23,522 nt of DNA from Acanthamoeba lenticulata (taxonomy: Eukaryota > Discosea > Longamoebia > Acanthamoebidae). How positions within the stretch are numbered: position 1 is the stretch's first letter; the number at the start of each line of letters is the position of its first letter. Positions 1 to 9,741 of the stretch are shown in pieces. The notes beneath the pieces are model-generated. The model made no database searches. It was not told where the DNA came from and saw nothing but the letters and a program-made list of their open reading frames with translations. The stretch lies in the NCBI GenBank assembly GCA_002179805.1, contig NAVB01000020.1:1-23522 (forward strand). Reading direction: 5' to 3'. A program made the translations under genes and the position numbers.

Positions 1-16
1 AAAAAAAAAAAAACAG

Positions 17-399
17 GTCGATGGCGGATGGTGCATTCATTGCAGACCATCAGTCGTCTTACTTGATGCAGCGCTTGGCCATTGATAAGGGTGCGTGACA
101 CACTGCCGTTTTGCGAGCGTCAGAGACGTAGTTGTATGTTCTTCTCTGATGTGGCGGCAGATGCGGAGCGATGTGTGGTGGGGGGCGATTACGGCGGCGT
201 GTCTTGTGTGGATTTGTCCCAAGTGCGATCAACGGAGCCGGTCGTCGTCCATGACGTCCAGTCGCCCCTGTCCCCCTCCACCACCGATGGGTCCTTGATC
301 TACGTGATTGATGTCAAGATGACACCTCGCGGCCCAGTTGTCGCCATGCGGGATGGCAGCATCCGCTTCTTCGACTTCGCTCCACCAGATCTGGTGTGA
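17..399 (+). CDS. C-terminal exon(s) of a possible WD40/beta-propeller protein, partial
   Basis: The window opens inside this gene. A clear open frame runs to a TGA at 397-399, and its last ~85 residues alternate short hydrophobic strands with Gly/Asp turns (CVVGGDYGGVSCVDL, then AMRDGSIRFFDF), as in the closing blades of a WD40-like propeller. A stop at 64-66 in this frame means the coding part starts after an acceptor. An A-run plus CAG at 1-16 could be the acceptor of a preceding exon read in another frame (17-94). Joining that to the main frame needs a ~37-nt intron at about 95-131, which is tentative. The family call is from texture only; no diagnostic motif is present. The stop lies about 120 bp before the Rac promoter dyad. 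Confidence 0.4.
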
Positions 400-516
400 A
401 AAAACCATTTTCTCTTTCATATGTTTTTTTTTAGTGTAAAAGTAAACAAATTACGAACAGCTTCAGCCTCCGCGTTCAGGCCGCGTTCGCACCCAAAGAC
501 GGCCGAAGGCATTCTT

Positions 517-547
517 CGCCTAAACCCATATTTGTCGACGTTAGGCG
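517..547. promoter_or_regulatory. 31-bp dyad element upstream of Rac copy 1
   Basis: Two 7-bp arms, CGCCTAA (517-523) and TTAGGCG (541-547), form a perfect inverted repeat around a GTCGAC palindrome (534-539). The same arms, spacing and core recur upstream of the second Rac gene (9663-9693), within about 60 bp of near-identity. The start codon lies 222 bp downstream of the dyad. Conservation of a symmetric motif between the two promoters suggests a dimeric DNA-binding protein site; the factor is unknown. Confidence 0.6.
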
Positions 548-641
548 CCAACAGGAAATCAAAGCTTTGAATGAAGATTGCAAAAAAAAAAAAAATGGAG
601 CGCCGAAGAGAGCGAAAGGACCTTTCGCTTTGGGCACGAAA

Positions 642-653
642 CGCCCTGGGCGG
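642..653. promoter_or_regulatory. CGCCCTGGGCGG block shared by the two Rac promoters
   Basis: This near-palindromic 12-mer lies 115 bp before the start codon. It is present at the equivalent place in the second Rac promoter (9587-9598), while the sequence around it has diverged. A TATA-like GGATAAAAAG follows at about 664 in this copy only. Confidence 0.45.
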
Positions 654-768
654 GAATGGAGGGAGGATAAAAAGAGACAGGGCCACTCTTGTTTCCAAAC
701 CACAACACCATAAAGCACAGACAAGCTTCTCATCAAGCATCCACAGTATATACATCCACACCCAAGAA

Positions 769-1365
769 ATGGCGAGCATGATGCAAGCGATCAAGTGCGT
801 CGTGGTGGGCGACGGCGCCGTGGGCAAGACGTGCCTCCTCATCTCCTACACCACCAACGCCTTCCCCGGCGAGTACATCCCCACTGTATTCGACAACTAC
901 AGTGCCAACGTGATGGTGGACAACAAGGCCATCAACTTGGGCCTGTGGGACACGGCCGGCCAGGAGGACTACGACCGCCTCCGGCCCCTGTCCTACCCGC
1001 AGACGGACGTGTTCCTCATCTGCTTCTCGGTCGTGTCGCCCTCGTCGTTCGAGAACGCACGCAACAAGTGGAACGCCGAGATCATGCACCACTGCCCGAC
1101 GACGCCCAAGCTCTTGATCGGCACCAAGGTCGACCTGCGCACTGACGACGACACCATGGCCAGGCTCGCCGACAAGCGCATGCAGCCCATCCAGACCGAG
1201 CAGGGCGACCGGCTGGCCAAGGAGATCGGGGCGTGCAAGTACGTCGAGTGCTCGGCACGCACGCAATGGGGCCTGAAGAACGTGTTTGACGAGGCCATCC
1301 GCGTGGTGCTCAACCCGCCGGCGATGAAGAAGGAGAACAAGAAGGGGAAGTGCTCCCTCTTCTGA
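769..1365 (+). CDS. Rac-family small GTPase, intronless copy
   Basis: This is a 198-residue Rac GTPase, a membrane-anchored GTP switch that controls actin, NADPH oxidase and PAK-type effectors. All signatures are present: P-loop GDGAVGKT (residues 14-21), switch [21 protein letters not shown], the GTKVDL guanine motif, ECSA, and a basic tail ending in the CAAX box CSLF. Relative to human Rac1 it carries four extra N-terminal residues. The reading frame stays open for 66 codons upstream, but that part is Lys/Arg-rich promoter sequence that the paralogue conserves only as DNA, so the start was placed at MASMMQ. It is tail-to-tail with the membrane-protein gene (126 bp apart) and is the more canonical of the two Rac copies. 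Confidence 0.95.
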   Translation: MASMMQAIKCVVVGDGAVGKTCLLISYTTNAFPGEYIPTVFDNYSANVMVDNKAINLGLWDTAGQEDYDRLRPLSYPQTDVFLICFSVVSPSSFENARNKWNAEIMHHCPTTPKLLIGTKVDLRTDDDTMARLADKRMQPIQTEQGDRLAKEIGACKYVECSARTQWGLKNVFDEAIRVVLNPPAMKKENKKGKCSLF

Positions 1366-1490
1366 TTAAAAAAAGGGCTGATGGTCCAGTTGTGCCCTCT
1401 TCCCACTTCCTCTGTACATTCCAAAATGCTTATGTATTTATTAAACACTTGAACATCATTCTGTGTTTCTCCAAATTATCATTTGCCACT

Positions 1491-2490
1491 TTACTTGTTC
1501 TTCTTCCTGCGGGTAGGCGTAGAAGAGCTGGCCGTGGCCGTGGTCGCGGGACCTTTGTCGTTCTTCTTCTTGGGAGTCGAAGTGCTGGCCTCTTCCTCTT
1601 CTTCCTTCTGCGTCTGTTCCTCTTCCTTCTCCTCGTTCTTCCTGGTGCTGCTCGCCAGCTGCTCGACAGTGTCGTCGTCATCGAGGCCGTCACGAGGCCA
1701 GATGAGGGCACGAAGCGAGTAGAAGTAGGCGCAGAGGACGAGAACGGTGAGCAAGAGGTTGGACGGATCGACGAAGAAGGGCGAATCGTTGAGCAGCGGC
1801 ACCAGGCGCATGCTCTCGCGGTACTCCTTGGCCCAGGCCTTGAGCATCAGCGTTGGCTTGGGATAGTCCACGTTCGTCTTCCACGACATCGACTGCTCAA
1901 CATTGTTTGCGTGTAGAGCGAAATCAAATTCAAGAATCTCTTGGCGAGTAGCGGCAAGATCAAGATGCTGAATCATAGAAGAAGAAGAAGAAGAGGAAGA
2001 GGAGGCATACAGTAAAGTTGAAGTTGCGGTAGTTGCCGCCGTGGTGCCAGAGGCTGCAGCAGTCAAAGAGGTAGGCCGTCCAGCAGTGGTACACGACCCA
2101 CCACACGAAGGGCAGGCCTAGGATCAGACCGGCCAGCACGAACGGCCGTCGGCGCGTCCACTGCAGCACCGCCACGAACAGCGCCAGGGCGCCCAAGTAG
2201 GAAAGCGTCTGCGCGCATTTGGGGAAGGGGGGCGAGATCAATACTAAATGGAAACGTTTACCAGTGACGTACCGCGTGGGGAAGGAAGGTGGGGAGGCGC
2301 CTGTTCCAGAAGGCGTTGTGATTGCCCCAGCCATGCTCCCAGTTGTCAAAATGGAGATTCCTGCACAGTGGCAAAGTAAAAGATTAAAACAATGATTCCT
2401 CAGCGTTGTTGGTCCATTCATGATCATAGCGTGCCATATAGCGAATTGAGAGATGGCAATCAGTGTCCAAAAGAACACATCCAGCTTCAT
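1491..2490 (-). CDS. Multi-pass membrane protein with C-terminal KKxx ER-retrieval signal, family not recognised
   Basis: Four exons are proposed (complement of 2405-2490, 2273-2360, 2011-2208 and 1491-1892), giving 257 residues with consistent phases. The second to fourth exons are well supported. The first, starting MKLDVFFWTL, is tentative because its donor would be a poor GC site. There are about four hydrophobic segments: one near the N-terminus, two flanking a TRRRPF loop, and one in the last exon (LLLTVLVLCAYFYSL). The second exon is rich in Trp, His and Asn (DNWEHGWGNHNAFWNR). The tail is a highly charged Glu/Lys region ending in KKNK, a canonical dilysine signal, which predicts an ER membrane location. 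The start lies only 125 bp after the Dicer stop on the same strand. Confidence 0.7.
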
Positions 2491-2615
2491 CTCGGTCCCG
2501 ACGAAGAGAAATAAGAAGAAACAAAAATTATTGACCAATTTATTAACAATTTTGAAGAGAGCCCCAGTAGCAATCCCAATCCTTGGTATCGCATGGCTTG
2601 CTGCGGCCATCCACT

Positions 2616-5600
2616 TCATCTTCGGCCACCCAACACTTCTAACGCGGCGATGGCCGCCTCTGTTGTTCATGGTGAGCCGATAAGTCACAAACAAACACAA
2701 AAACAGACAAAAAAAAAGGGCGCACTTTGCTCCGCGATGATGCGCGTGCGGCCGGTTGCTCGCGCCAGCGTGCGGCCATCAGCAGCCATGACGCCCACCT
2801 CAAACGTGCGCACGTGATTTGGGCCGGACTCGTTCAACACGCTGCTCCCCACAAGCCCCAGTGTGACGATGATGAGGCATCTGTACTGATATTACGCTAA
2901 AGGTGAAGCGTAAAAGCGACGTACGTGTAGACAGGCACCGCGCCAAGGCGCTGGGATAGGCGCGCCTTGGCATGAATGCCGTCGTCGTTTCGCGCAGCGA
3001 CGAGGTCGGCCAGCCGTGGCACAAAGGCCACGTCGACCAGAGCGCGCACGGCCTCCAGGCCGCGCTCCAGGAACAGCGCCCCGAGAAGCGCCTCGAGGCA
3101 GTCGGCCAGCATGGTGTCGGTGACGCCCACCTGGTCCTTGGCGCTTGGAATGTAGCGCACGTAGGCCGCCAGGCCCAGCTCCTTGGCCACGCGCGCCAGC
3201 ATCTGATTGTTGACCAACAACGCTCGATGTTGCTGTGTGGAATGTAGCGTCAGGAATGTGTGGAATGGAATGTGGTCCACACAACAACATACCGAGAGCT
3301 GGCCCTCGTTGAGCGTGGGGTGGGCCGTGTAGAGGTGAGACGTGACCACCAACTGGAGGACGGCATCGCCCAAGAATTCGAGGCGTTGGTTGCAGCCCAG
3401 CTTGAGCGTGTCGCAATCGTCCACCAGCGACGAGTGCGTGAACGCCTGCCATTTGTTCAATGTTAGAAAATAACATTATCATAAATAATTATAAATAAAC
3501 AAAGTAAAAAGTATGTAGGACTTGATTATCATGATTTCACTTGCCTGGACGAGGAGACGGATGTGGTCAAAGACAATGCCGGTCTGCTCCTCAAACTGGA
3601 CAAAGCTCTTGAAGACCGGCGGTGACGCATCATCCAAGAGGTGTCGGTCTGGTGGTTCCTCCTGTTGCACACCAGATGAGTCGTCAAAACAAAAAGAAAT
3701 TAAAGTAAATACAAAATTAAATAAATAAATACGAAAAGAAGTGTCGGCGCGAACCAGGAAGGGATGGGTGCAGGGCTGCAGCCACGCGCGACGGAGGTCG
3801 GCCTCGTCTGGCTCGAAGAGGCAGTCGGCCACGAGCTCGCGGCAGGCCTCCAGGCCCTGGTCGATGTACATCGCCCCTGCGGCGGCCGTGGCGACATCAC
3901 CGGTTCAGCACACGCCAAGCACACGCAAGGCACAGAGCTCTCGGTACCGAGGAGGGCCTCGAAGGCGTCGGCCAGCATGTGGCGGCGCCCGACCCGGCCG
4001 GGCTGGGTGAGCTCGGCGATGTCGGCGTGGAGCAGGTGGGCGTCGACGCGCAGCCGCGTCCGGGCCAAGTGGGCCAGCATCCGGTTGTTGACCAGCCCCG
4101 ACCGGAAGCGCGACAGGAGGCCCTCGTCCCCGTCCGGCAGCTGCGCCAGTCCAGCCAACAATGTCAGAAATGCGTGGAATGTCACGCCAGAATGCGGCGT
4201 TGTGGTGGACGCGTCGTGCCTGGGTGAAGAGGTGGGTGGTGCAGATGAACTCGAGCACGGCGTCGCCCAAGAACTCGAGCCGCTGGTTGTTCTCCAGCGG
4301 CTCGTACTGGATGGCGCTCGGCACGGACCCGTCTAGGGCATTGTCCTCGACTTTGCTGTGATCGTCGTCGCGCCGGCTGCGGGCGCGGTCGCGCTCACGC
4401 GGCCCGACGCGGCCGTGCGCGGCGTCAAAGACGTGCCGGACGCCGCCGGCGTTGACAAACTGCGTGTACGACGAGTGCGTAAGCGCCCTGAGGAGGAGCC
4501 CGCGGTCGGCAAACGGCCGCCAAGCGACCGTGCCGACGGCGTTGGCTCCGGCCACCGCGGCAAAGAGGCGCACGTGGTGGACCAGGCCCGGGAGGAGGAG
4601 TCCCGCGCGGCACACGCGGGTCGTCAGCGCCGGCGTCCAGTCGCACAGCTCCGGGACGAGGCACACCACCTCGCCCGCCCGCGTCGGGCCCTCTGGCGGC
4701 TGCGCCGCCGCCGCCGAGGACGAGGACGGCCAAAGGGCGACGCCGACGGGCGGCCGGACGTCGAACGCGGTCACGCTGTGCACCGCGCGGCGGTCCGACC
4801 GGAAGTGCTTGGAGTCGGGCCGGACGGGGACGCCGCCTCGGGCCGGAGACGGCGGCTCGAGCCGCGAGGGCCGGTGGTGGAGGATCAGCGGCTGGTCGTC
4901 GTCCAGCTCGACGCCCAGCTCCTCGCGCCAGTGGCGCCGATACGAGATGCGCTGGAAGAGCGTACCACGATGCATCGTGTGAGGCGCACGCTGGCGAGCG
5001 GCGGCAATTCATAGATGAAGGCGCACCCCCTTGGTGGGCGAGCTGAAGCGGTTGGCCGGGGTCACCATGTAGTCGATGTCGTCCGCGCGGAAGGCCGTCC
5101 CGTCCATGACCAGCAGCACATGCCCCACCAGCTGCTCCCTGGCCTCATCCCTCCTGCGACCAGCAAATGATAATTACTACTTATTTTACAAATTAAATAA
5201 ATTGTACCTGCCGCGCTTGGCCAGGCCCCGTATGAGGTCGAGCACGTTGACGCGGCTCTGGGCAAAGCACCGCCGGAGCCTCGCAGCGCTCATCAGGTGC
5301 GGCAAGTCCCCGGGGGCGGGAGAGTCTGCGCAGACGAAGCGCGGGAAGATGTGGAAGCGCGGACACCCGCCACCGCGATCGCTGGCGCCACCGGCGGGTG
5401 GCGTGGGGTTGAGAAAGCCTTGGAGTTGAAGCACGTCGTCGAAGAAGAAGCCGTGGAACCAGTCCAGCGCATCGAGCTCCTCCTCTTCGCCACCACCATT
5501 GTCACCGCGTCGCGCTTGCTGGTCATAATAAGGCCCGGGCTCGGGCTCGAGGTGGACGCGGTACTCAGCGGCGTCGCGGCCGCGGCCGAGCCCGGCCTGC

Positions 5601-6103
5601 AGGCGCACGGGCGGCGGGAGCACGCTGAGCGGTTCGTGCGCCAGGAGGGTGAAGCCGTCGAACAAGTAGCGGCGGTCCGCCCGGTCGTCCACCAGCACCG
5701 CGGGACCCTCGACGTCGTCGTCTTCCGGGCTTGACGTCGAGGAAGAAGACGAAGATGAGGAAGATGAAGGTGGACGAGGCCAGAGCCGGACGACAACGAC
5801 GCGATAGGCGTGCAGGCGGGAGAGCGTGGAGCAGCGGGGCACATGCGGCGGCTCGTTGGGGAATACCGCATCGTGCCCGTGGCGCCGCCCGGCGCGCAGC
5901 TGCTTCTGCTGCCACGCGCGGCGAAGGGCGTCGAGGGACCGTCGAGAAGAGGGAGAAGAAGAAGACGAGGACGAGTGGCGACTCGAGTCGCGGTGCCGGT
6001 TGCGGTCATCGGCGTGCCGAGAAGACGGGTGGTCGTCTTCGTGATGCCGGCGCCGTCGTGCGTCTCGTGCGGTGTGCTCGGCCTCCAGACGCCGCTTGCT
6101 CAT
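2616..6103 (-). CDS. Dicer-type RNase III (platform, PAZ, RNase IIIa, RNase IIIb, dsRBD), no helicase domain
   Basis: Cuts long dsRNA into small guide RNAs for Argonaute. Ten exons (complement of 5208-6103, 5027-5153, 4220-4990, 3948-4140, 3755-3876, 3545-3661, 3293-3445, 2925-3232, 2726-2880, 2616-2658/9) give 961 residues in phase. Residues 1-75 are Arg/His/Ser-rich; ~75-300 fit a platform region; PAZ covers ~300-450 (GVELDDDQPL), followed by the Dicer connector VPELC. RNase IIIa: LTHSS at 511, NQRLEFLGDAV at 576, distal D656/E659. RNase IIIb: AFTHSS at 743, NQRLEFLGDAV at 762, distal D837/E840. All acidic catalytic residues are present in both. The dsRBD is ~897-961 (GPNHVRTFEV, then AEQKAA). 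The gene starts 345 bp from the divergent PTB gene, leaving no room for a helicase. Introns 3 and 6 are GC-AG. Intron 2 (36 nt) removes an in-frame TGA. Confidence 0.9.
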
Positions 6104-6448
6104 CCTCTTTCTTGCCTTTTTGTTTTATTTTTTATTTCTTCAAAATGATGGCTTCGGGAAAAGGCGCCGAAAATGGCACGACCAATCATGTGCGGACGTA
6201 ACGGACCTGGAACCGGCCCAACATTTCCACCTTTTTCCCACCGCGCGTTCGAACGGCCCCGGCTCTCCCCATCTTCCACGCTCCCATCTTCGGCTCTCTA
6301 CCGTCTTCCCCCACTCGATCTTTTCCTTTCTCTTCCTCCTCGACCCACCTAATCTTATTCCTTTCGATCCAATCTTGTTCTTCTTCGCACCGCCTTTTTG
6401 CGACCCTCAATTCTTCTTCTACTCCTTTTTCTCCATTCAAGAGAGACA
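6104..6448. promoter_or_regulatory. Divergent promoter between Dicer (-) and PTB (+), pyrimidine-rich on the PTB side
   Basis: This 345-bp stretch separates the two start codons and must hold both promoters and both 5' leaders. From about 6290 to the PTB start the + strand is dense in C/T runs (TTCCTTTCTCTTCCTCC and similar). If transcribed, it would make a leader full of UCUU/CUUUC-type sites that PTB itself binds. I saw no convincing TATA box for either gene. Confidence 0.5.
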
Positions 6449-8152
6449 ATGATTAACGAGTACTACTCCCCTTTTCATTGCTCTTACTGTCGCGCGCTCC
6501 GCTTCTTGCGCCCCTCCCTTGATTCTGCCGGTCTTATTCCTTTCTCTCTTTCCTCATCGAAAGCTTCTCTGGCGACCTTTCTCAAAACAAAAGAACTCAG
6601 GACCAGTTCAACTACGATGGAAGCGCCGAGCAGAGTTTGCGCAAGAAGCCCAAGTCGGAGCCGCCGTCGGGGCCTTCGTCTGTGCTGCATGTGCGCAACC
6701 TGCCGATGGATTGCACTGAGCAGGAGCTGGTGACGATCGCTTGCCCGTTCGGCCGTGTGGAGAAGGTGTTGCTGCTCAAGGGCAAGACCCAGGGCTTCGT
6801 CCAGATGCAGGACGTCTCGAGCGCGAGCTCGCTCGTCCAATGCTACTCGCAGGCCCAGGTCAACATTCGTGGCAAGCCCGTCTACTTCCAGTACTCGCAA
6901 CACCAGTCGGTCAACACGGCTACTGGCGATGAGCAGTCGAACCACATCCTGCTTGTCACCGTGACCAATCTCGTCTATCCGGTCACGATCGACATCCTTC
7001 ACCAGGTCTTCTCTAAATACGGCGCCATCCACAAGATCGTCATCTTTTCGAAGAAGGGATTCCAGGCCCTCATCCAGATGGGTGACAAGAATCAGGCCCA
7101 GTCGGCCAAGCAGGCGCTCGATGGCCAGAACATCTACAGCGGTTGCTGCACCCTCCGCATTCAGTACTCGAATCTCGGCTCTCTCAACGTCAAGTACAAC
7201 AATGACAAGAGCCGAGACTTCACCAACAACAACCTCCCCTCGGGCGATGCTGCCGGTCCCGCCGTCGGCCAATTCGGAGGCGCTCTTAATCCCCTGGGTC
7301 TTGGCCTCTTCCCCGATGCCTCCTATGGCGGCTATCACGTCAGCCCGGCCGCCTTTGGCTACGGCCAGAAGCAGGGCGCCGTCGGAATGGGCATGGGCAT
7401 GGGCCCTTCGGTGCTCATCGTCAACGGTCTTGAGCCCGAGCGCGTTACGCCCGAGATCCTCTTCACTCTCTTTGGCGTCTATGGCGACGTTCTCCGAGTC
7501 AAGATTTTGTACAACAAGACCGATACGGCCCTCGTCCAGTTCGCCACGCCCCAGCAGGCCGAGACGGCCTTGGCTAACCTCAACCAGGCTCCGCTCTTTG
7601 GCCGCACGCTCACGATCAACTTCTCGAAGCACAACACGATCGCGATGCCGCGCGAGGGCACCGAGGGCGCCCATCTCACCAAAGATTTCACCGGCTCGCC
7701 ACTCCATCGCTTCAAGGTTGCCGGCAGCAAGAACTTCCAGCACATCTTCCCCCCGGGCCCTGTCCTCCACGTCTCCAACATCCCCGCCACCGCCACCGAG
7801 GACGATCTCAAGAATCTTTTTGCTCAGTATGGCCGCGTTCTCTCCTTCAGGTTCTTCGCGTACGTCTACACTCTACTTGGTTTCTCGAACGCAAGATTAT
7901 TTTCCTCTCTGCGCTGCTCATCAAGCAATCTAATCTAATCAATTTTGTTCAATGTGGAGTAGTAAGGACAGGCGCATGGGACACGTCGAGATGGCCTCCA
8001 CGACGGAGGGCATTGAGGCTCTCCTCTATACCCACAACGCTCAGCTGCACGACCACCACCTGCGCGTGACCTTCTCCAAGGGCTCGCAGCACGCGCAGGT
8101 CCCTGCCGCCTCCTCGATGGGATTCGCTCAGGGCTTCGCTGGCTACCAGTAA
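6449..8152 (+). CDS. Polypyrimidine-tract-binding protein (four RRMs)
   Basis: An RNA-binding splicing and mRNA-fate regulator of the PTB/hnRNP I group. The model is 6449-6459, 6594-7859 and 7963-8152, giving 488 residues (human PTBP1 is ~530-557). The first short exon is tentative; the rest is secure. RRM1 (~34-106) starts SVLHVRNLP. RRM2 (~121-196) has KYGAIHKIVIF and ends in the PTB hallmark YSNLGSLNVKYNNDKSRDF. RRM3 (~277-350) starts VLIVNGL. RRM4 (~393-474) starts VLHVSNIP and is split by a 103-nt intron in phase 2 that restores FRFFAKDRRMGHVEM. A Gly/Met-rich linker separates RRM2 from RRM3. Pyrimidine-rich sequence flanks the gene on both sides, which suggests autoregulation. Confidence 0.9.
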
Positions 8153-8164
8153 AAGAGCAAGCAA

Positions 8165-8560
8165 GTGTGAATATTCATCTACCTCCTTGTAACCTCGTCC
8201 TCCTCGCTCACTTCCACTTCGCCGTCCTCTCCATCCCCACTTACTACTACTACTCGCGGCTGCTCTCGCGGCGTTGGCCTTGACGCTATCGCTGGCCCCA
8301 GCCTTCGGGACTCGACTCCCTAAAGCTCTCGTCTGCCCCTTCTCGAGCTATCCCCCCTAAGTATCAACGAAACCCTTCTTCCCTATCTCTCTTTCTCTCT
8401 CTTCGTCTTGACTCTGCTGTCTCTGGTGCTCCATGTCCTTCTTTCCATCCTATAGGAACCTCTTTTCTGCTCTTTGTTCTACTTTCTCGTCTCCACCTCA
8501 TCACTCCATAAAGACGCCCCTATCCACCCGCTCTGCTGTTCTTGCTGCTGGCGCTCTGCG
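8165..8560 (+). other. CU-rich 3' flank / probable 3' UTR of the PTB gene
   Basis: About 400 bp after the PTB stop are dominated by C and T on the sense strand, with dense CUCUCU, UCUUC and CUUUC words, for example CTATCTCTCTTTCTCTCTC at about 8382. No ORF with family character is present. PTB proteins bind exactly such motifs, so this may be a self-regulatory 3' UTR. An AATAAA at about 8703 could be the poly(A) signal and would overlap the convergent Rac gene's 3' flank. Confidence 0.45.
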
Positions 8561-8776
8561 TGGCTAAAATCGTTGACCGACTCCAACAAAATCAAGTGAG
8601 CTCATCAGGTCAGGTGTCCACTACTCTGGCAAAATCCCAGTTGGTCCTGTCTTTCTCATCTTGGGGCTCATCATGATCATGATGGAGGACTGAATGATCG
8701 TTTAATAAATAAGCATTTGGAATGTACAGAAGAAGAGGGGGCACGACTGGATCATCAGCCCTGATACACCACTCTA

Positions 8777-9600
<824 letters not shown>

Positions 9601-9662
9601 TCATGTCATCCCTTCGGCTCCATTTTTGTCGATCTTCATTCAAAGCTTTGATTTCCTGTTGG

Positions 9663-9693
9663 CGCCTAAAGTCGACAGATATGGGTTTAGGCG
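9663..9693. promoter_or_regulatory. 31-bp dyad element between the diverged Rac gene and the F-box gene
   Basis: Same CGCCTAA / GTCGAC / TTAGGCG architecture as 517-547, with identical arm sequence and overall length. Here it lies 192 bp upstream of the Rac start on the minus strand and only 49 bp upstream of the F-box gene start on the plus strand. It could therefore serve both genes. Confidence 0.6.
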
Positions 9694-9741
9694 AAGCGGC
9701 GCAATGAAAAAACATGTTATTTGCTGGTGCTCCAAAAAAAC

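Larger units (their letters stand above)
517..1446 (+). repeat. Inverted-duplication unit, copy A (Rac gene with flanks)
   Basis: This stretch matches 8700-9693 in reverse orientation. It covers the promoter dyad, the CGCCCTGGGCGG block (642-653), the whole Rac coding region and about 80 bp of 3' flank (the match runs through TGTACATTCCAAA and TTATTAAAC). Both flanks are retained, so the duplication happened at DNA level and not through a spliced mRNA. Copy A has no intron in the coding region. Confidence 0.85.

Noticed and set aside
571..768. 66-codon in-frame N-terminal extension of the first Rac
   Set aside because: The stretch is Lys/Arg-rich, and its DNA is conserved in the second copy only as promoter blocks with no matching frame. 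Rac proteins start at the MQAIKC region.
1491..2490. TMEM97/EXPERA assignment of the membrane protein, from an LK-W-AKE-like segment
   Set aside because: The segment lies before the last hydrophobic stretch, not between the first two as in TMEM97, and the conserved acidic residues are not apparent.
4991..5026. Dicer as a pseudogene because of the in-frame TGA
   Set aside because: All other exons, catalytic residues and phases are intact, and a GT-AG 36-nt intron removes the stop cleanly. Kept as a finding, not as the main call.
6484..7770. 428-codon open frame on the minus strand across the PTB gene
   Set aside because: It mirrors the GC-rich codon pattern of the sense gene and has no family character. 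The opposite strand encodes four clear RRMs.
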